Assembly (NCBI RefSeq): GCF_020740535.1
Contig: NZ_CP082362.1
Location: 4,090,501-4,154,500 of the forward strand
Length of the DNA: 64,000 nt
Direction: 5' to 3'
DNA from: Streptomyces profundus
Lineage (GTDB): Bacteria; Actinomycetota; Actinomycetes; Streptomycetales; Streptomycetaceae
The notes under the pieces were generated by a model. That model did not search any database. It was not told the origin of the DNA and saw only the letters and a program-made list of their open reading frames with translations. Position 1 is the first letter of the stretch. Each line of letters starts with the position of its first letter. Of this stretch, positions 53,006-60,918 are shown piece after piece. The position numbers and the translations under genes were made by a program.

Positions 53006-53689
53006 ATGGGACGGCGAAGTTGGTTGACCACGGTGGCGGTTGCGGCGCTGGGCCCCCTGGTCCTCATAGCGGGCTGCGAGACCGCTTCGGACCCGGAGTC
53101 GCTGGACGACGAGCCGGCGCCTTCCCCCGAGGCGACCCTGGAGTTGCCCGGCCTGCCGGACGAGGCGGCGGCACGGGATCAGCTGGCGGAGCTCGTCGAG
53201 GCGGAGCCGGCGGCGATGGACGGATACTCCCGCGACCGCTTCCGGCACTGGACGAGCACGGACGGTTGCACGGTCCGCCAGCAGGTGCTCCGTCGCGACG
53301 GCCAGGGGGTCGAGGTCGACGACGACTGCCAGCCGACGGCCGGCAGTTGGCTGAGCCCTTACGACGATGTCACGGTCGGCGAGGCGGGTGAGGTGGATAT
53401 CGACCATATGGTCCCGCTGGCCAATGCCTGGCGTTCCGGCGCGGACGTCTGGACCGACGAGGAACGCGAGGTGTTCGCCAACGATCTCACCGGCCCGCAG
53501 TTGCTCGCGGTCACCGCCCGCAGCAACCGCGCGAAGGGAGACCAGGGCCCGGACACCTGGTTGCCGGACGCCGAGGAGTTCCACTGCGTGTACGGCCGGG
53601 CCTGGACCCAGGTCAAGCATCACTACGAGCTCACCGTCACGGCTCCCGAGCGGGAGGTGCTCGGCCAGTTGCTCGACACCTGCGCCTGA
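53006..53689 (+). CDS. HNH endonuclease-family lipoprotein (DUF1524-like)
   Basis: A 227-aa exported protein. The lipobox LIAGC ends at C24, so it should be anchored outside the membrane. The nuclease domain shows VDIDHMVPLANAWRSGA (catalytic DH) and RSNRAKGDQGPDTWLP, as in the secreted HNH proteins of actinomycetes. It may degrade environmental DNA for phosphate, act in development or defend the surface. ATG 53006 has GGGAGG; an ATG ten codons upstream is less likely. Confidence 0.88.
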   Translation: MGRRSWLTTVAVAALGPLVLIAGCETASDPESLDDEPAPSPEATLELPGLPDEAAARDQLAELVEAEPAAMDGYSRDRFRHWTSTDGCTVRQQVLRRDGQGVEVDDDCQPTAGSWLSPYDDVTVGEAGEVDIDHMVPLANAWRSGADVWTDEEREVFANDLTGPQLLAVTARSNRAKGDQGPDTWLPDAEEFHCVYGRAWTQVKHHYELTVTAPEREVLGQLLDTCA

Positions 53690-53831
53690 GCTGGCCGCCC
53701 TCGCACGGCGCCGTCGGCTGTGGCCTCGACCAGCGAAGATCGTCCTTCGCCAGCGGGGGTGAGGTTTGTTACGGTGCCTCGTCCTGGGCGTTGTCCGGGA
53801 GAGGAACTCGGGCACAGAAAGCGAGAGATCC

Positions 53832-54632
53832 GTGCTCACCGTGACGACCGTCAATGTCAACGGACTGCGGGCCGCAGCCAAGAAGGGCTATCTGGAGTGG
53901 CTGGCCGGCTGCTCCGCCGACGTGGTCTGTCTCCAGGAGGTGCGGGCGGAGGAGGCCCAGCTGGCGGAGGAGGTCTGCCGTCCCGCCGGGTGGTACGCCT
54001 TCTACGCGCCGGCCGCCGCCCGGGGCCGCGCGGGGGTCGCGGTGCTGACCCGCCGCGAGCCGGAGGCGGTGCGGGTCGGCTTCGGCGCCCCGGAGTTCGC
54101 CGACGCCGGCCGCTATCTGGAGGTGGACCTGCCCGGGGTGACGGTGGCCAGTCTTTATCTGCCGTCCGGCGAGGTGGACACGCCTCGGCAGGAGGAGAAG
54201 GAGCGCTTCATGGCGGCCTTTCTCGACTACCTGGTGGCACTGCGCTCGACGTCAGCCGCCGGTGGCCGTGAGGCGCTGGTCTGCGGGGACTGGAACATCG
54301 CGCACCAGGAGGCGGACCTCAGGAACTGGCGGGGCAACCGGAAGAGCTCCGGCTTCCTGCCCGAGGAGCGGGCATGGCTTTCCCGGGTGCTGGGCGAGGA
54401 AGGCGGATACACCGACGTGGTCCGCGCCCTCCACCCGGACCAGGAGGGCCCCTACAGCTGGTGGTCCTACCGGGGGCGCGCCTTCGACAACGACACCGGC
54501 TGGCGGATCGACTACCAGATGGCGACGCCGGGGCTGGCCGGGCGGGCCGTCAAGGCGCTTGTCGAGCGTGCCCCCAGCCATCCCGAGCGGTGGAGCGATC
54601 ACGCCCCCGTGACGGTGGTCTTCGAGCAGTAG
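53832..54632 (+). CDS. xth: Exodeoxyribonuclease III
   Basis: A 266-aa AP endonuclease/3'-5' exonuclease of base-excision repair. Active-site segments are visible: TVNVNGLRAA, CLQEVRAEE, GDWNIAHQEADL and the ending WSDHAPV. The length matches bacterial ExoIII. GTG 53832 starts directly at the beta strand LTVTTVNVNG. Confidence 0.93.
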   Translation: MLTVTTVNVNGLRAAAKKGYLEWLAGCSADVVCLQEVRAEEAQLAEEVCRPAGWYAFYAPAAARGRAGVAVLTRREPEAVRVGFGAPEFADAGRYLEVDLPGVTVASLYLPSGEVDTPRQEEKERFMAAFLDYLVALRSTSAAGGREALVCGDWNIAHQEADLRNWRGNRKSSGFLPEERAWLSRVLGEEGGYTDVVRALHPDQEGPYSWWSYRGRAFDNDTGWRIDYQMATPGLAGRAVKALVERAPSHPERWSDHAPVTVVFEQ

Positions 54633-54662
54633 GCGGCGGGGGGCGCCGCGGGCCGTTTGGGA

Positions 54663-55106
54663 TCAGGGGGCCGTGACGTACTGCTCGGCGTAGGCGTCGC
54701 TGGCCGGAATCGGGGTGATCACGTCGATCAGCACCCCGCCCGGATCGGCCACGATGAAGTGGCGCTGCCCGAAGTCCTCGTCGCGCAACGTGAGTTCGGG
54801 GGTGAGCCCACCGTCGAGCACCAGTCGCCGCCACTCCGCGTCGACGTCGGGCACCTCCAGGTTGAGAAGCAGCCCGCGCGCCGGCGTGCGGTACGCGGCC
54901 GGCAGCGTGGGGTGCTGGTGGTCGAGCAGGGCCAGTTCCCAGGGCCGCGCCCCCGGATGGCGCAGGCTGACGTACCAGTCGGCGGCGAACGTGACCTCGA
55001 AGCCCAGGAGTTCGGTGTAGAAGTGACGGGAAGCGGCCAGATCCTCGGTGCAGATCACTGGATAGAAGCTGGTCAGCGGGATGGTCGCGGACTCGGGGGT
55101 GGTCAT
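54663..55106 (-). CDS. VOC-family (glyoxalase/bleomycin resistance) protein
   Basis: A 147-aa two-repeat VOC fold: [20 protein letters not shown] at the start, [17 protein letters not shown] in the middle and [20 protein letters not shown] at the end, with possible metal ligands E/H among them. Enzyme or drug-binding role unknown. It is divergent from the TetR gene across twin palindromes, so it is its likely target. Confidence 0.87.
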   Translation of the reverse strand: MTTPESATIPLTSFYPVICTEDLAASRHFYTELLGFEVTFAADWYVSLRHPGARPWELALLDHQHPTLPAAYRTPARGLLLNLEVPDVDAEWRRLVLDGGLTPELTLRDEDFGQRHFIVADPGGVLIDVITPIPASDAYAEQYVTAP

Positions 55107-55126
55107 GAGCGCTCCTCGACTTGGTT

Positions 55127-55179
55127 TTCACGTACCGTTGGTATGTGAAATGAGCCTACTGGCATACCGCCGGTATGCC
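55127..55179. promoter_or_regulatory. Twin TetR operators between VOC and TetR genes
   Basis: TTCACGTACCGTTGGTATGTGAA (written in two arms TTCACGTACC and GGTATGTGAA, 55127-55149, one mismatch) and GGCATACCGCCGGTATGCC (55161-55179, perfect). Both share the core TACC-N3-GGTA and their centres are 32 bp apart, three helical turns. Confidence 0.8.
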
Positions 55180-55193
55180 AACTGGAGGTGAGC

Positions 55194-55826
55194 GTGGCGA
55201 ACGAGGGCGCGAACGCGGGGGCGCGCGAAGGGGTGCGCGCGCGTCGGCGCGCCGAGACGAGGACGGCCCTGCTCCGCGAGGCCCGAGCACTCTTCGCCGC
55301 GCGGGGATATGGCGCGGTGGGCCTCTCCGAGGTGGTGCGCGCGGCCGGGGTGACCAAGGGGGCGCTCTACCACCACTTCGACGGCAAGGCCGCGCTGTTC
55401 CGCGCCGTGCTGGAACAGGTGCAGCAGGAGGTGGCGGAGCGCGTGGCCCAGCGCGCTGAGGAGCGGTCCGGCGCCTGGGGCCAACTCACCGCCGGCTGCG
55501 CCGCGTTCCTCGACGCGAGCGCCGACCCCGAGGTGCAGCGCGTCATGCTGGTGGACGGCCCGGCGGTCCTGGGGTGGAACGAATGGCGCGCGCTGGACGA
55601 GGCGACATCCGCACGGCATCTCTCCGAGGCCCTCGCGGAGGCGATCGAAGCGGGGGAGATCCCCCGACAGCCGGTGGCGCCCCTGGCAAGTCTGCTCTCC
55701 GGGGCCATGAACGAGACGGCTCTGTGGCTGGCCTCATCGGAGCGCTCCGAGGACCTCGCGGACGCGCGGGCCGCCCTGGCGCGGTTGTTGGAGGGCTTGC
55801 GGTCCCCGGCGGGCTCGGGGCGTTGA
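55194..55826 (+). CDS. TetR-family transcriptional regulator
   Basis: A 210-aa repressor. The N-terminal TetR helix-turn-helix is at about 20-65 (LLREARALFAARGYGAVGLS, then VTKGALYHHFDGKAALF). The C-terminal domain is a ligand-binding helical bundle. GTG 55194 with GGAGGTGAGC is preferred over GTG 55188. It should bind the twin palindrome upstream and control itself and the VOC gene. Confidence 0.9.
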   Translation: MANEGANAGAREGVRARRRAETRTALLREARALFAARGYGAVGLSEVVRAAGVTKGALYHHFDGKAALFRAVLEQVQQEVAERVAQRAEERSGAWGQLTAGCAAFLDASADPEVQRVMLVDGPAVLGWNEWRALDEATSARHLSEALAEAIEAGEIPRQPVAPLASLLSGAMNETALWLASSERSEDLADARAALARLLEGLRSPAGSGR

Positions 55827-55846
55827 CGACGGGAGCGGCGGGGCCG

Positions 55847-56005
55847 TCAGCGCTGCTGGCCCAACCCCTTCATCCGCCGGTCGAGATCGGACAGGCGGTT
55901 CACCTCTTCCAGTCGTTCGCTCAGCGACGGTCGGGCGTCCGGCGGCTCGGAGGCGGGGGGCGACTCCTGTGGTGCCGCCGCGGGTTCGGTACTGCTGGTG
56001 CTCAT
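55847..56005 (-). CDS. Small hypothetical protein, 52 aa
   Basis: ATG 56005 follows AGGAG at 6 nt. The product is Ser/Pro/Glu-rich at the start and then helical (SLSERLEEVNRLSDLDRRMK), ending GLGQQR. The good ribosome site and the helix suggest a real gene. Function unknown. It converges on the TetR gene with a 20-bp gap. Confidence 0.6.
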   Translation of the reverse strand: MSTSSTEPAAAPQESPPASEPPDARPSLSERLEEVNRLSDLDRRMKGLGQQR

Positions 56006-56597
56006 GGCTTCTCCTGAGGGTGGGAGTTGAGCGCGGGGAATCCCCTGGTACGAACACCATCCAATCAGCGAGATGCCAGATGCAATTGCGTCTCACACTT
56101 TCAACACAGCGGCATATGCCCCGCACCGGCTCCGCCATCTTCCGGGCGCGTTTCCCACCCCGTTCCCGTCCTTCTCCCGCTTTGTGCCCGCTCCGTCTCC
56201 GCCGCGTCCCGCCCGAGCGCGCGCTCGGGGCGCGGTTGCGTGCGCACAGGACGGAGAACGTGCGCCGGCGCACCCCCGCCGGTGGTCGTCGCTGGTCGGA
56301 GCGGTCGAAGTCGCTGCCGGCCGGCCGACTCTTCTGGCGACTTCCGACCGGGATGACACCGGTACCGGGGCGCCCTCCGCGCCGCGAGGCGGTGGCCCCC
56401 GCCCCCGGGGGGCCGACCCAGGACCGGTGCGGCCAACGCGGGCGACCCCCGGGGCGGACGGTCTCCGCCTCCGTTCGACGGCGGAGACCGTCCGCCCGGC
56501 ATATGCCACAGGTAAGGGCATCGATCCGCGCGCGATCGCCGGCCGAGCCCGGGGGCACGCGCACCGCGAGACCGCCGGTCAGGAGGTCAGGAGGAGG
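56006..56597. terminator. Long intergenic stretch with a strong hairpin (56454-56495)
   Basis: No gene is supported between the 52-aa protein and the LLM gene. A perfect 16-bp hairpin lies at 56454-56469 and 56480-56495 (core GGACGGTCTCCGCC and its complement, 10-nt loop), placed to terminate the minus-strand LLM transcript. The part near 56030-56110 is relatively AT-rich and probably holds the promoter of the 52-aa gene. Confidence 0.65.
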
Positions 56598-57716
56598 TCA
56601 GGAGGTGGGCAACTCGTAGGCGTCGGCGATCAGTTCGTAACTGCGCGCCCTGACCTCCGCCGTGTGCGCGTTCCCCGTGATCATCAGCTCCTGCGCCCCG
56701 GTGCGTTCCGCCAACTCGTCCAACCCCTTGGTCACCATCTCCGGGGTGCCATAGACGATGTTGGCGAGCCAGCCGTCGACGAAGTCCCGCTCGACCGGGC
56801 TGAACGTGTGGGCCGCGGCCTCCTCCGGGGTGGGTACCAGCCCTGCCTGGCCGGTGCGCAGCCGGATCATGGACAGCGCGCTGGTGAGGACCTGCGCCTG
56901 GGCGCTGGCCGCGTCGTCGGCGGCCAGCGCTGACACCCCGATCAGCGCGTACGGCTCGTCGAGCACGTCGGACGGCCGGAACGAAGCGCGGTAGAGCTCC
57001 AGCGCCGGGATGGTGTGCGCGGCCGAGAAGTGGTGGGCGAAGGCGAACGGCAGCCCCATCCGGCCGGCCAGTTCGGCGCTGAACCCCGAGGAGCCCAACA
57101 GCCACACCGGCGGCCTGGCGGCCGACTGCACGCCTCCTGGGCCACGGCTCTGCACCGGCCCCGGCACCGCGTGCACCCGACTGTAGGGGTGCCCGTCGGG
57201 GAAGTCGTCGTCCAGGAAACGGATCAACTCGGCCAGCTGGCTGGGGAACTCGTCCGCGCCGTCCACGCGCCCCCGGCGCAGCGCCGCAGCCGTCGCGCCG
57301 TCACTTCCTGGCGCGCGCCCGAGGCCGAGGTCGATCCGCCCCGGCGCCAACGCCTCCAGGGTGCCGAACTGTTCGGCGATCACCAGGGGCGCGTGGTTGG
57401 GCAGCATCACGCCGCCCGAGCCGAGACGGATGCGCTCCGTGTGCGCGGCGAGGTGTGCCAGGATCACCGCGGGCGACGAGCTGGCCACCCCTGGCATCGA
57501 GTGGTGTTCGGCCACCCAGAAGCGGTGGAAGCCGCGCCGCTCGGCCGCCCGCGCCAGCTCGATGCCGGCGCGCAGCGCCTCCGTCGCGGTGTGGCCGCTG
57601 CCGACCGTGGCCAGGTCGAGCACGGACAGGGGGACGGGCGCCCGTCCGCGCCGTACGCCTCTGATCTCGGCCCTGTCCACGGAGCCCTGGTCCACGGAAT
57701 CCTTGCCCACGGCCAC
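56598..57716 (-). CDS. LLM-class flavin-dependent oxidoreductase
   Basis: A 372-aa luciferase-like monooxygenase (MsnO8-like). Marks are [13 protein letters not shown], the [15 protein letters not shown] segment, [14 protein letters not shown] and [11 protein letters not shown]. It should bind FMN or F420 and oxidise an unknown substrate. GTG 57716 has GGGAGG; later starts are possible. Terminated by the 16-bp hairpin downstream. Confidence 0.9.
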   Translation of the reverse strand: MAVGKDSVDQGSVDRAEIRGVRRGRAPVPLSVLDLATVGSGHTATEALRAGIELARAAERRGFHRFWVAEHHSMPGVASSSPAVILAHLAAHTERIRLGSGGVMLPNHAPLVIAEQFGTLEALAPGRIDLGLGRAPGSDGATAAALRRGRVDGADEFPSQLAELIRFLDDDFPDGHPYSRVHAVPGPVQSRGPGGVQSAARPPVWLLGSSGFSAELAGRMGLPFAFAHHFSAAHTIPALELYRASFRPSDVLDEPYALIGVSALAADDAASAQAQVLTSALSMIRLRTGQAGLVPTPEEAAAHTFSPVERDFVDGWLANIVYGTPEMVTKGLDELAERTGAQELMITGNAHTAEVRARSYELIADAYELPTS

Positions 57717-57801
57717 GCTGTTCGCCTCCCGGTCTCGGCGGTCACAGGGGAGGGCAGACGCCGCTCCCCAAGGCGCCAACCAGGACGCGCGACGGTTCAT
57801 T

Positions 57802-57841
57802 CCGCCGTCCGCGCGCCGCGCCCGCGGCGCGCGGACGGCGG
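57802..57841 (-). terminator. Perfect 18-bp hairpin
   Basis: CCGCCGTCCGCGCGCCGC (57802-57819) pairs fully with 57824-57841 over a 4-nt loop. It follows the stop of the 77-aa minus-strand gene by 22 bp and lies before the LLM start, so it ends that gene's transcript. Confidence 0.75.
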
Positions 57842-57863
57842 CGGGGCCCAGAGGGCCGAAGGG

Positions 57864-58097
57864 CTAGGGCAGATAGCGTTCGATGGCGGAGGGGCCCTCT
57901 TCCGCCAGCAGCTGCCTGGCCTCTTCGAGCAGCTCGGGCGTGGGTTCCCGCCCGCTGAGTCGCACCAGGTCCTCCGGGTCCACGGGCCCCTCGGCACCAG
58001 TGTGCAGCTTGCGGTCGGGCGTGGGGAGCTCCGTGTGGCGTCGCTCCTCCGATCCGCCTGACTCGCTTGATTCGGGTGATTCGGATGACTGGGGCAT
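57864..58097 (-). CDS. Small acidic protein, function unknown
   Basis: A 77-aa protein. The first 25 residues are Ser/Glu-rich and disordered; the rest (VDPEDLVRLSGREPTPELLE, EARQLLAEEGPSAIERYLP) forms helices. ATG 58097 follows GGGAGGTGTT. The family is not recognised. The upstream open frame is GC-rich repeat DNA and not coding. Confidence 0.6.
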   Translation of the reverse strand: MPQSSESPESSESGGSEERRHTELPTPDRKLHTGAEGPVDPEDLVRLSGREPTPELLEEARQLLAEEGPSAIERYLP

Positions 58098-58386
58098 AAC
58101 ACCTCCCTGCCCGCCAGGGTAGGCGCATCCCGGCTGCCCCGCCATCGCGCCGTCCCACGGACTCGGCGCCTCCCCCGGCGCCCGGGACACCCGCCGGCGG
58201 TGCCAGCCGCCGCGCGTGCGGGCGTCCCCCCGTCCCCACGGCCCCCCGTCCCCACGGCCCCCCGTCCCCACGGCCCCCCGTCCCCACCGGCCCCACGACG
58301 TCTCGCAGCCCCACAGCTCCAGAGTCCCGCCAACGCCAACGCCAAGGCCACGCTCTCCCGAGCCGCGGCCCGTGATGGCGAGCGGG

Positions 58387-58596
58387 TCAGTCCAGGCGGG
58401 GCCCCGGCCGATGCACCCCGTCCACAAAGGCCGACCAGGTCGCCACCGGGAAGCCGAGGCGGGGCCCGGCGGGAACCTTGGAATCCCGCACCGCGAGCAG
58501 TCCTCTGTCCCGGCAGCGCACCTCGACGCAGGCGCCCTCCCCGGCCGAGTGCGAGGACCTGATCCAGGTACGGGTCCTGTCGTCATCCATCGTCAT
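58387..58596 (-). CDS. DUF397 protein
   Basis: A 69-aa DUF397 protein: WIRSSHSAGEGACVEVRC, LLAVRDSKVPAGPRLGF and TWSAFVDGVH. It lies 226 bp downstream of an XRE-DUF5753 gene on the same strand, its usual partner. The start is ATG 58596 or 58590. DUF397 proteins probably antagonise the paired XRE regulator. Confidence 0.85.
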   Translation of the reverse strand: MTMDDDRTRTWIRSSHSAGEGACVEVRCRDRGLLAVRDSKVPAGPRLGFPVATWSAFVDGVHRPGPRLD

Positions 58597-58822
58597 GCCT
58601 GCTGCCATGTCCGCTGCCATGTCCGCTCCGGTTCTCGACGTTCGATAGGGAACGCCGTGACCGTACTGGCCACCCGGCCGGGTACCCCCCTGGTTTCATC
58701 CAACCGAGTGACTTGTTCTCAACTTGCCCCAGGAATAGTCCAGTTGAGGTGTAGGCTGGTCTGCTTTTCCGGGCGGAGGCGGCAGAGGGCGGGGCATGGG
58801 GCTGGCCCCGCCACGTCGGCGG

Positions 58823-59695
58823 TCACCTCTGCTGCTCGTCGAAGTCCTGGGCGAGCTGGAGGATGAAGCGCCGGGTCTGTTCCGGGCTGTACGCCTGGGC
58901 GCGGAGATGTTCGTACATGATGCTGTAGTGCTGCACATCATGCGGTTTCTCCAGATAGAGATCGCTGGTGCCGCCCTCCAGATAGACCACCGTGGAATCG
59001 GCGGCCTCGGAGAACTCCAGGATGGTGTACTGCCCGTTCACGCCGGGGTGCGCGCCGGCGGAGAAGGGCATGACCTGGAGCGTGACGTGGGGGAGCCGGG
59101 AACTCTCCTCCAGCTTCCGCAGCTGCTCCGCCATGGTCGCCGCACCGCCGATCGCCCGGCGCAGCACCGACTCGTCCACCACCGCCCACAGGCGTAACGG
59201 CGTGCGGTCCTCCCAGATGCGTTCCTGTCGGCGCATCCGCACCTGCACCCGGCTGCGCACCTCGTCCTCCCCGACCTCGGGCAGTGCCCCGGATATGACG
59301 GCGGCGGCGTAGGGCGCGGTCTGCAACAGGCCGGGCACCACCTGCGGTTCGTAGACGCGCAGCGAGGACGCGTCGGTCTCCAGACCGATGTAGACGCTGT
59401 AGCTCGGCGACAACTCGGCGAACGCGTGCCACCAGCCCTGCTGGCGCGACTCCTTCGCCATCTGCATCAGCGACTCGACCAGCTTCGCGTCCTCGACGTC
59501 ATAGACCCCGCAGAGGTCGCGCACATCGCGCGGACTGATGCTGCGCCGCCCGTTCTCCAACCTGCTGATCTTGGACTGCGAGACCAGCAGCCGGTCGGCG
59601 ACCTCCTCGGCCGTCATGCCCCGGTCCTCGCGGAGCCTTCTCAGCTCCTGACCCAGCCTGCGTCGCCGAACAGTGGGATTGACGTTGCCCGCCAC
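58823..59695 (-). CDS. XRE-family regulator with DUF5753 domain (second copy)
   Basis: A 290-aa regulator: Xre helix-turn-helix at about 12-70 (LGQELRRLREDRGMTAEEVA, SQSKISRLENGRRSISPRDV), then DUF5753 (GWWHAFAELSPSYSVYIGLE, VVPGLLQTAPYAAAVI). GTG 59695 has GGAGGG. Together with the downstream DUF397 gene it forms a standard Streptomyces regulatory pair, separate from the one at 26-28 kb. Confidence 0.92.
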   Translation of the reverse strand: MAGNVNPTVRRRRLGQELRRLREDRGMTAEEVADRLLVSQSKISRLENGRRSISPRDVRDLCGVYDVEDAKLVESLMQMAKESRQQGWWHAFAELSPSYSVYIGLETDASSLRVYEPQVVPGLLQTAPYAAAVISGALPEVGEDEVRSRVQVRMRRQERIWEDRTPLRLWAVVDESVLRRAIGGAATMAEQLRKLEESSRLPHVTLQVMPFSAGAHPGVNGQYTILEFSEAADSTVVYLEGGTSDLYLEKPHDVQHYSIMYEHLRAQAYSPEQTRRFILQLAQDFDEQQR

Positions 59696-59802
59696 TGAAG
59701 TCCCTCCGTCGATGGGGGCGATCACCGTGATCGCCGCTGCCAAGCAGATTGCCACCGAGCGCGGTACGTCCGCTGGGGTTTCGCGACAGAGGGTGCTCAT
59801 TC

Positions 59803-59862
59803 GCGAGCACGGGGTGTGGCCGACAGGAGCTTCGCGCTCCCGCCGCCACACCCCGTGCTCGC
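59803..59862 (-). terminator. Perfect 18-bp inverted repeat after the GPP34 gene
   Basis: GCGAGCACGGGGTGTGGC (59803-59820) is the reverse complement of 59845-59862, with a 24-nt loop. It lies 33 bp downstream of the GPP34 stop and upstream of the XRE start. A terminator is the simpler reading; an operator of the XRE gene is possible. Confidence 0.6.
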
Positions 59863-59895
59863 TATGCGGCTCCCGGTGCGGTCACATGGGAAGAG

Positions 59896-60693
59896 CTAGT
59901 GCGACAGCGAAGGACGTACCGCGGCTCGCGTCACTCCTCTCCGCCTGCTCTGCTCGGAAACCTGTGGTGACTGACCGACCACGCTCATTGCCGCAGTCGC
60001 CGGCGCGCGCACGGGGGCGCGTGCGCCGGGACTCGCGGGCTGCGAGCGCCGTGCGGCGGCGGCCTGCCCCGCCACCCCGTTCTGCACGTCCATGACAGCG
60101 TGAGCGACCAGCCCACCCATGGGATCGTGCCGGATCAGATCCCGGAGCCGGGAGCGCGACGACCGCCCCTCGTTGCCGGGATACAGGTGTTTGCCGAGTC
60201 CTACCGAGTGCGCCAGGGCCGCGAGGGCGGCCGTTCTGGCGTCCGGTGGTGTTCCGGTGCGGATCGCGGTGTCCAGCCGAGCCCGGATCTGCCTGCTGAC
60301 GGCGGTATCGGTTGCCTGATACCTGGTCGTCGGCAGCACTCCGCACATGTGGTTCTCCACCGCGTGCACCATGCCGCAGCGTTCCAGATGCGAGAGATAC
60401 GTCTGGCGGAGCCCAAGCCTGGGCCCGCCGATCCAGTGGACAGCGCGCACCGGAGAGCCACGCCTGCGCAGCAGCTCCAGAGCGGAGTCCAGCGTGGGAT
60501 CTCCGGTCGGCCGTGGCAACACCACGGCTATTCGGTCCCCATCAGGGGCTATCCGGCCCGCCAAGGCCAGCTCGACGAGCTGGGCCCCGGCCAGGCCGAG
60601 GTCGAGAGACTGCGGCTGCGCCGTGGTACCCGTGGTCGGGTCCAAAGCGAGAAGCAGCAGCTCCTCTGGAATGGTTCGACGACTCCTGCCCAT
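59896..60693 (-). CDS. GPP34-family phosphoprotein
   Basis: A 265-aa protein like eukaryotic Golgi phosphoprotein 3 and its actinobacterial relatives, which bind phosphoinositide-like lipids. Marks are TIPEELLLLALDPTTGTTAQ, LGLAGAQLVELALAGRIA and RPTGDPTLDSALELL. The last 50 residues are disordered and Ala/Pro/Arg-rich. ATG 60693 follows GGGAGG. Role in bacteria is not settled. Confidence 0.87.
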   Translation of the reverse strand: MGRSRRTIPEELLLLALDPTTGTTAQPQSLDLGLAGAQLVELALAGRIAPDGDRIAVVLPRPTGDPTLDSALELLRRRGSPVRAVHWIGGPRLGLRQTYLSHLERCGMVHAVENHMCGVLPTTRYQATDTAVSRQIRARLDTAIRTGTPPDARTAALAALAHSVGLGKHLYPGNEGRSSRSRLRDLIRHDPMGGLVAHAVMDVQNGVAGQAAAARRSQPASPGARAPVRAPATAAMSVVGQSPQVSEQSRRRGVTRAAVRPSLSH

Positions 60694-60918
60694 CCATGCC
60701 TCCCCGCGTGGATGAAAGACAGGGTGACGCCTCTCACATTGTTCTGTCGAGAGTGCGTGGTCGCTTTGGCAGGGAACCCGTAGATATGTCGTTAACGTCC
60801 TAAGGGGGAGGCGGAGAGAAACCGCCACGACTGGTGTGGCGTACCGAGGTGCACAGGACGCGGCAAACTGGTAGGGACCAGCAGCCAGTTCAGTGCAGGG
60901 CGTTGCGAGGAGGCATGG

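Noticed and set aside
50317..53391. A 1,024-codon plus-strand open frame
   Set aside because: It crosses a GlxA-type regulator, a permease and an HNH protein in other frames and has no recognisable domain.
59803..59862. The 18-bp inverted repeat as an operator of the XRE-DUF5753 gene
   Set aside because: It lies just after the GPP34 stop and has hairpin geometry; a terminator is the simpler reading.
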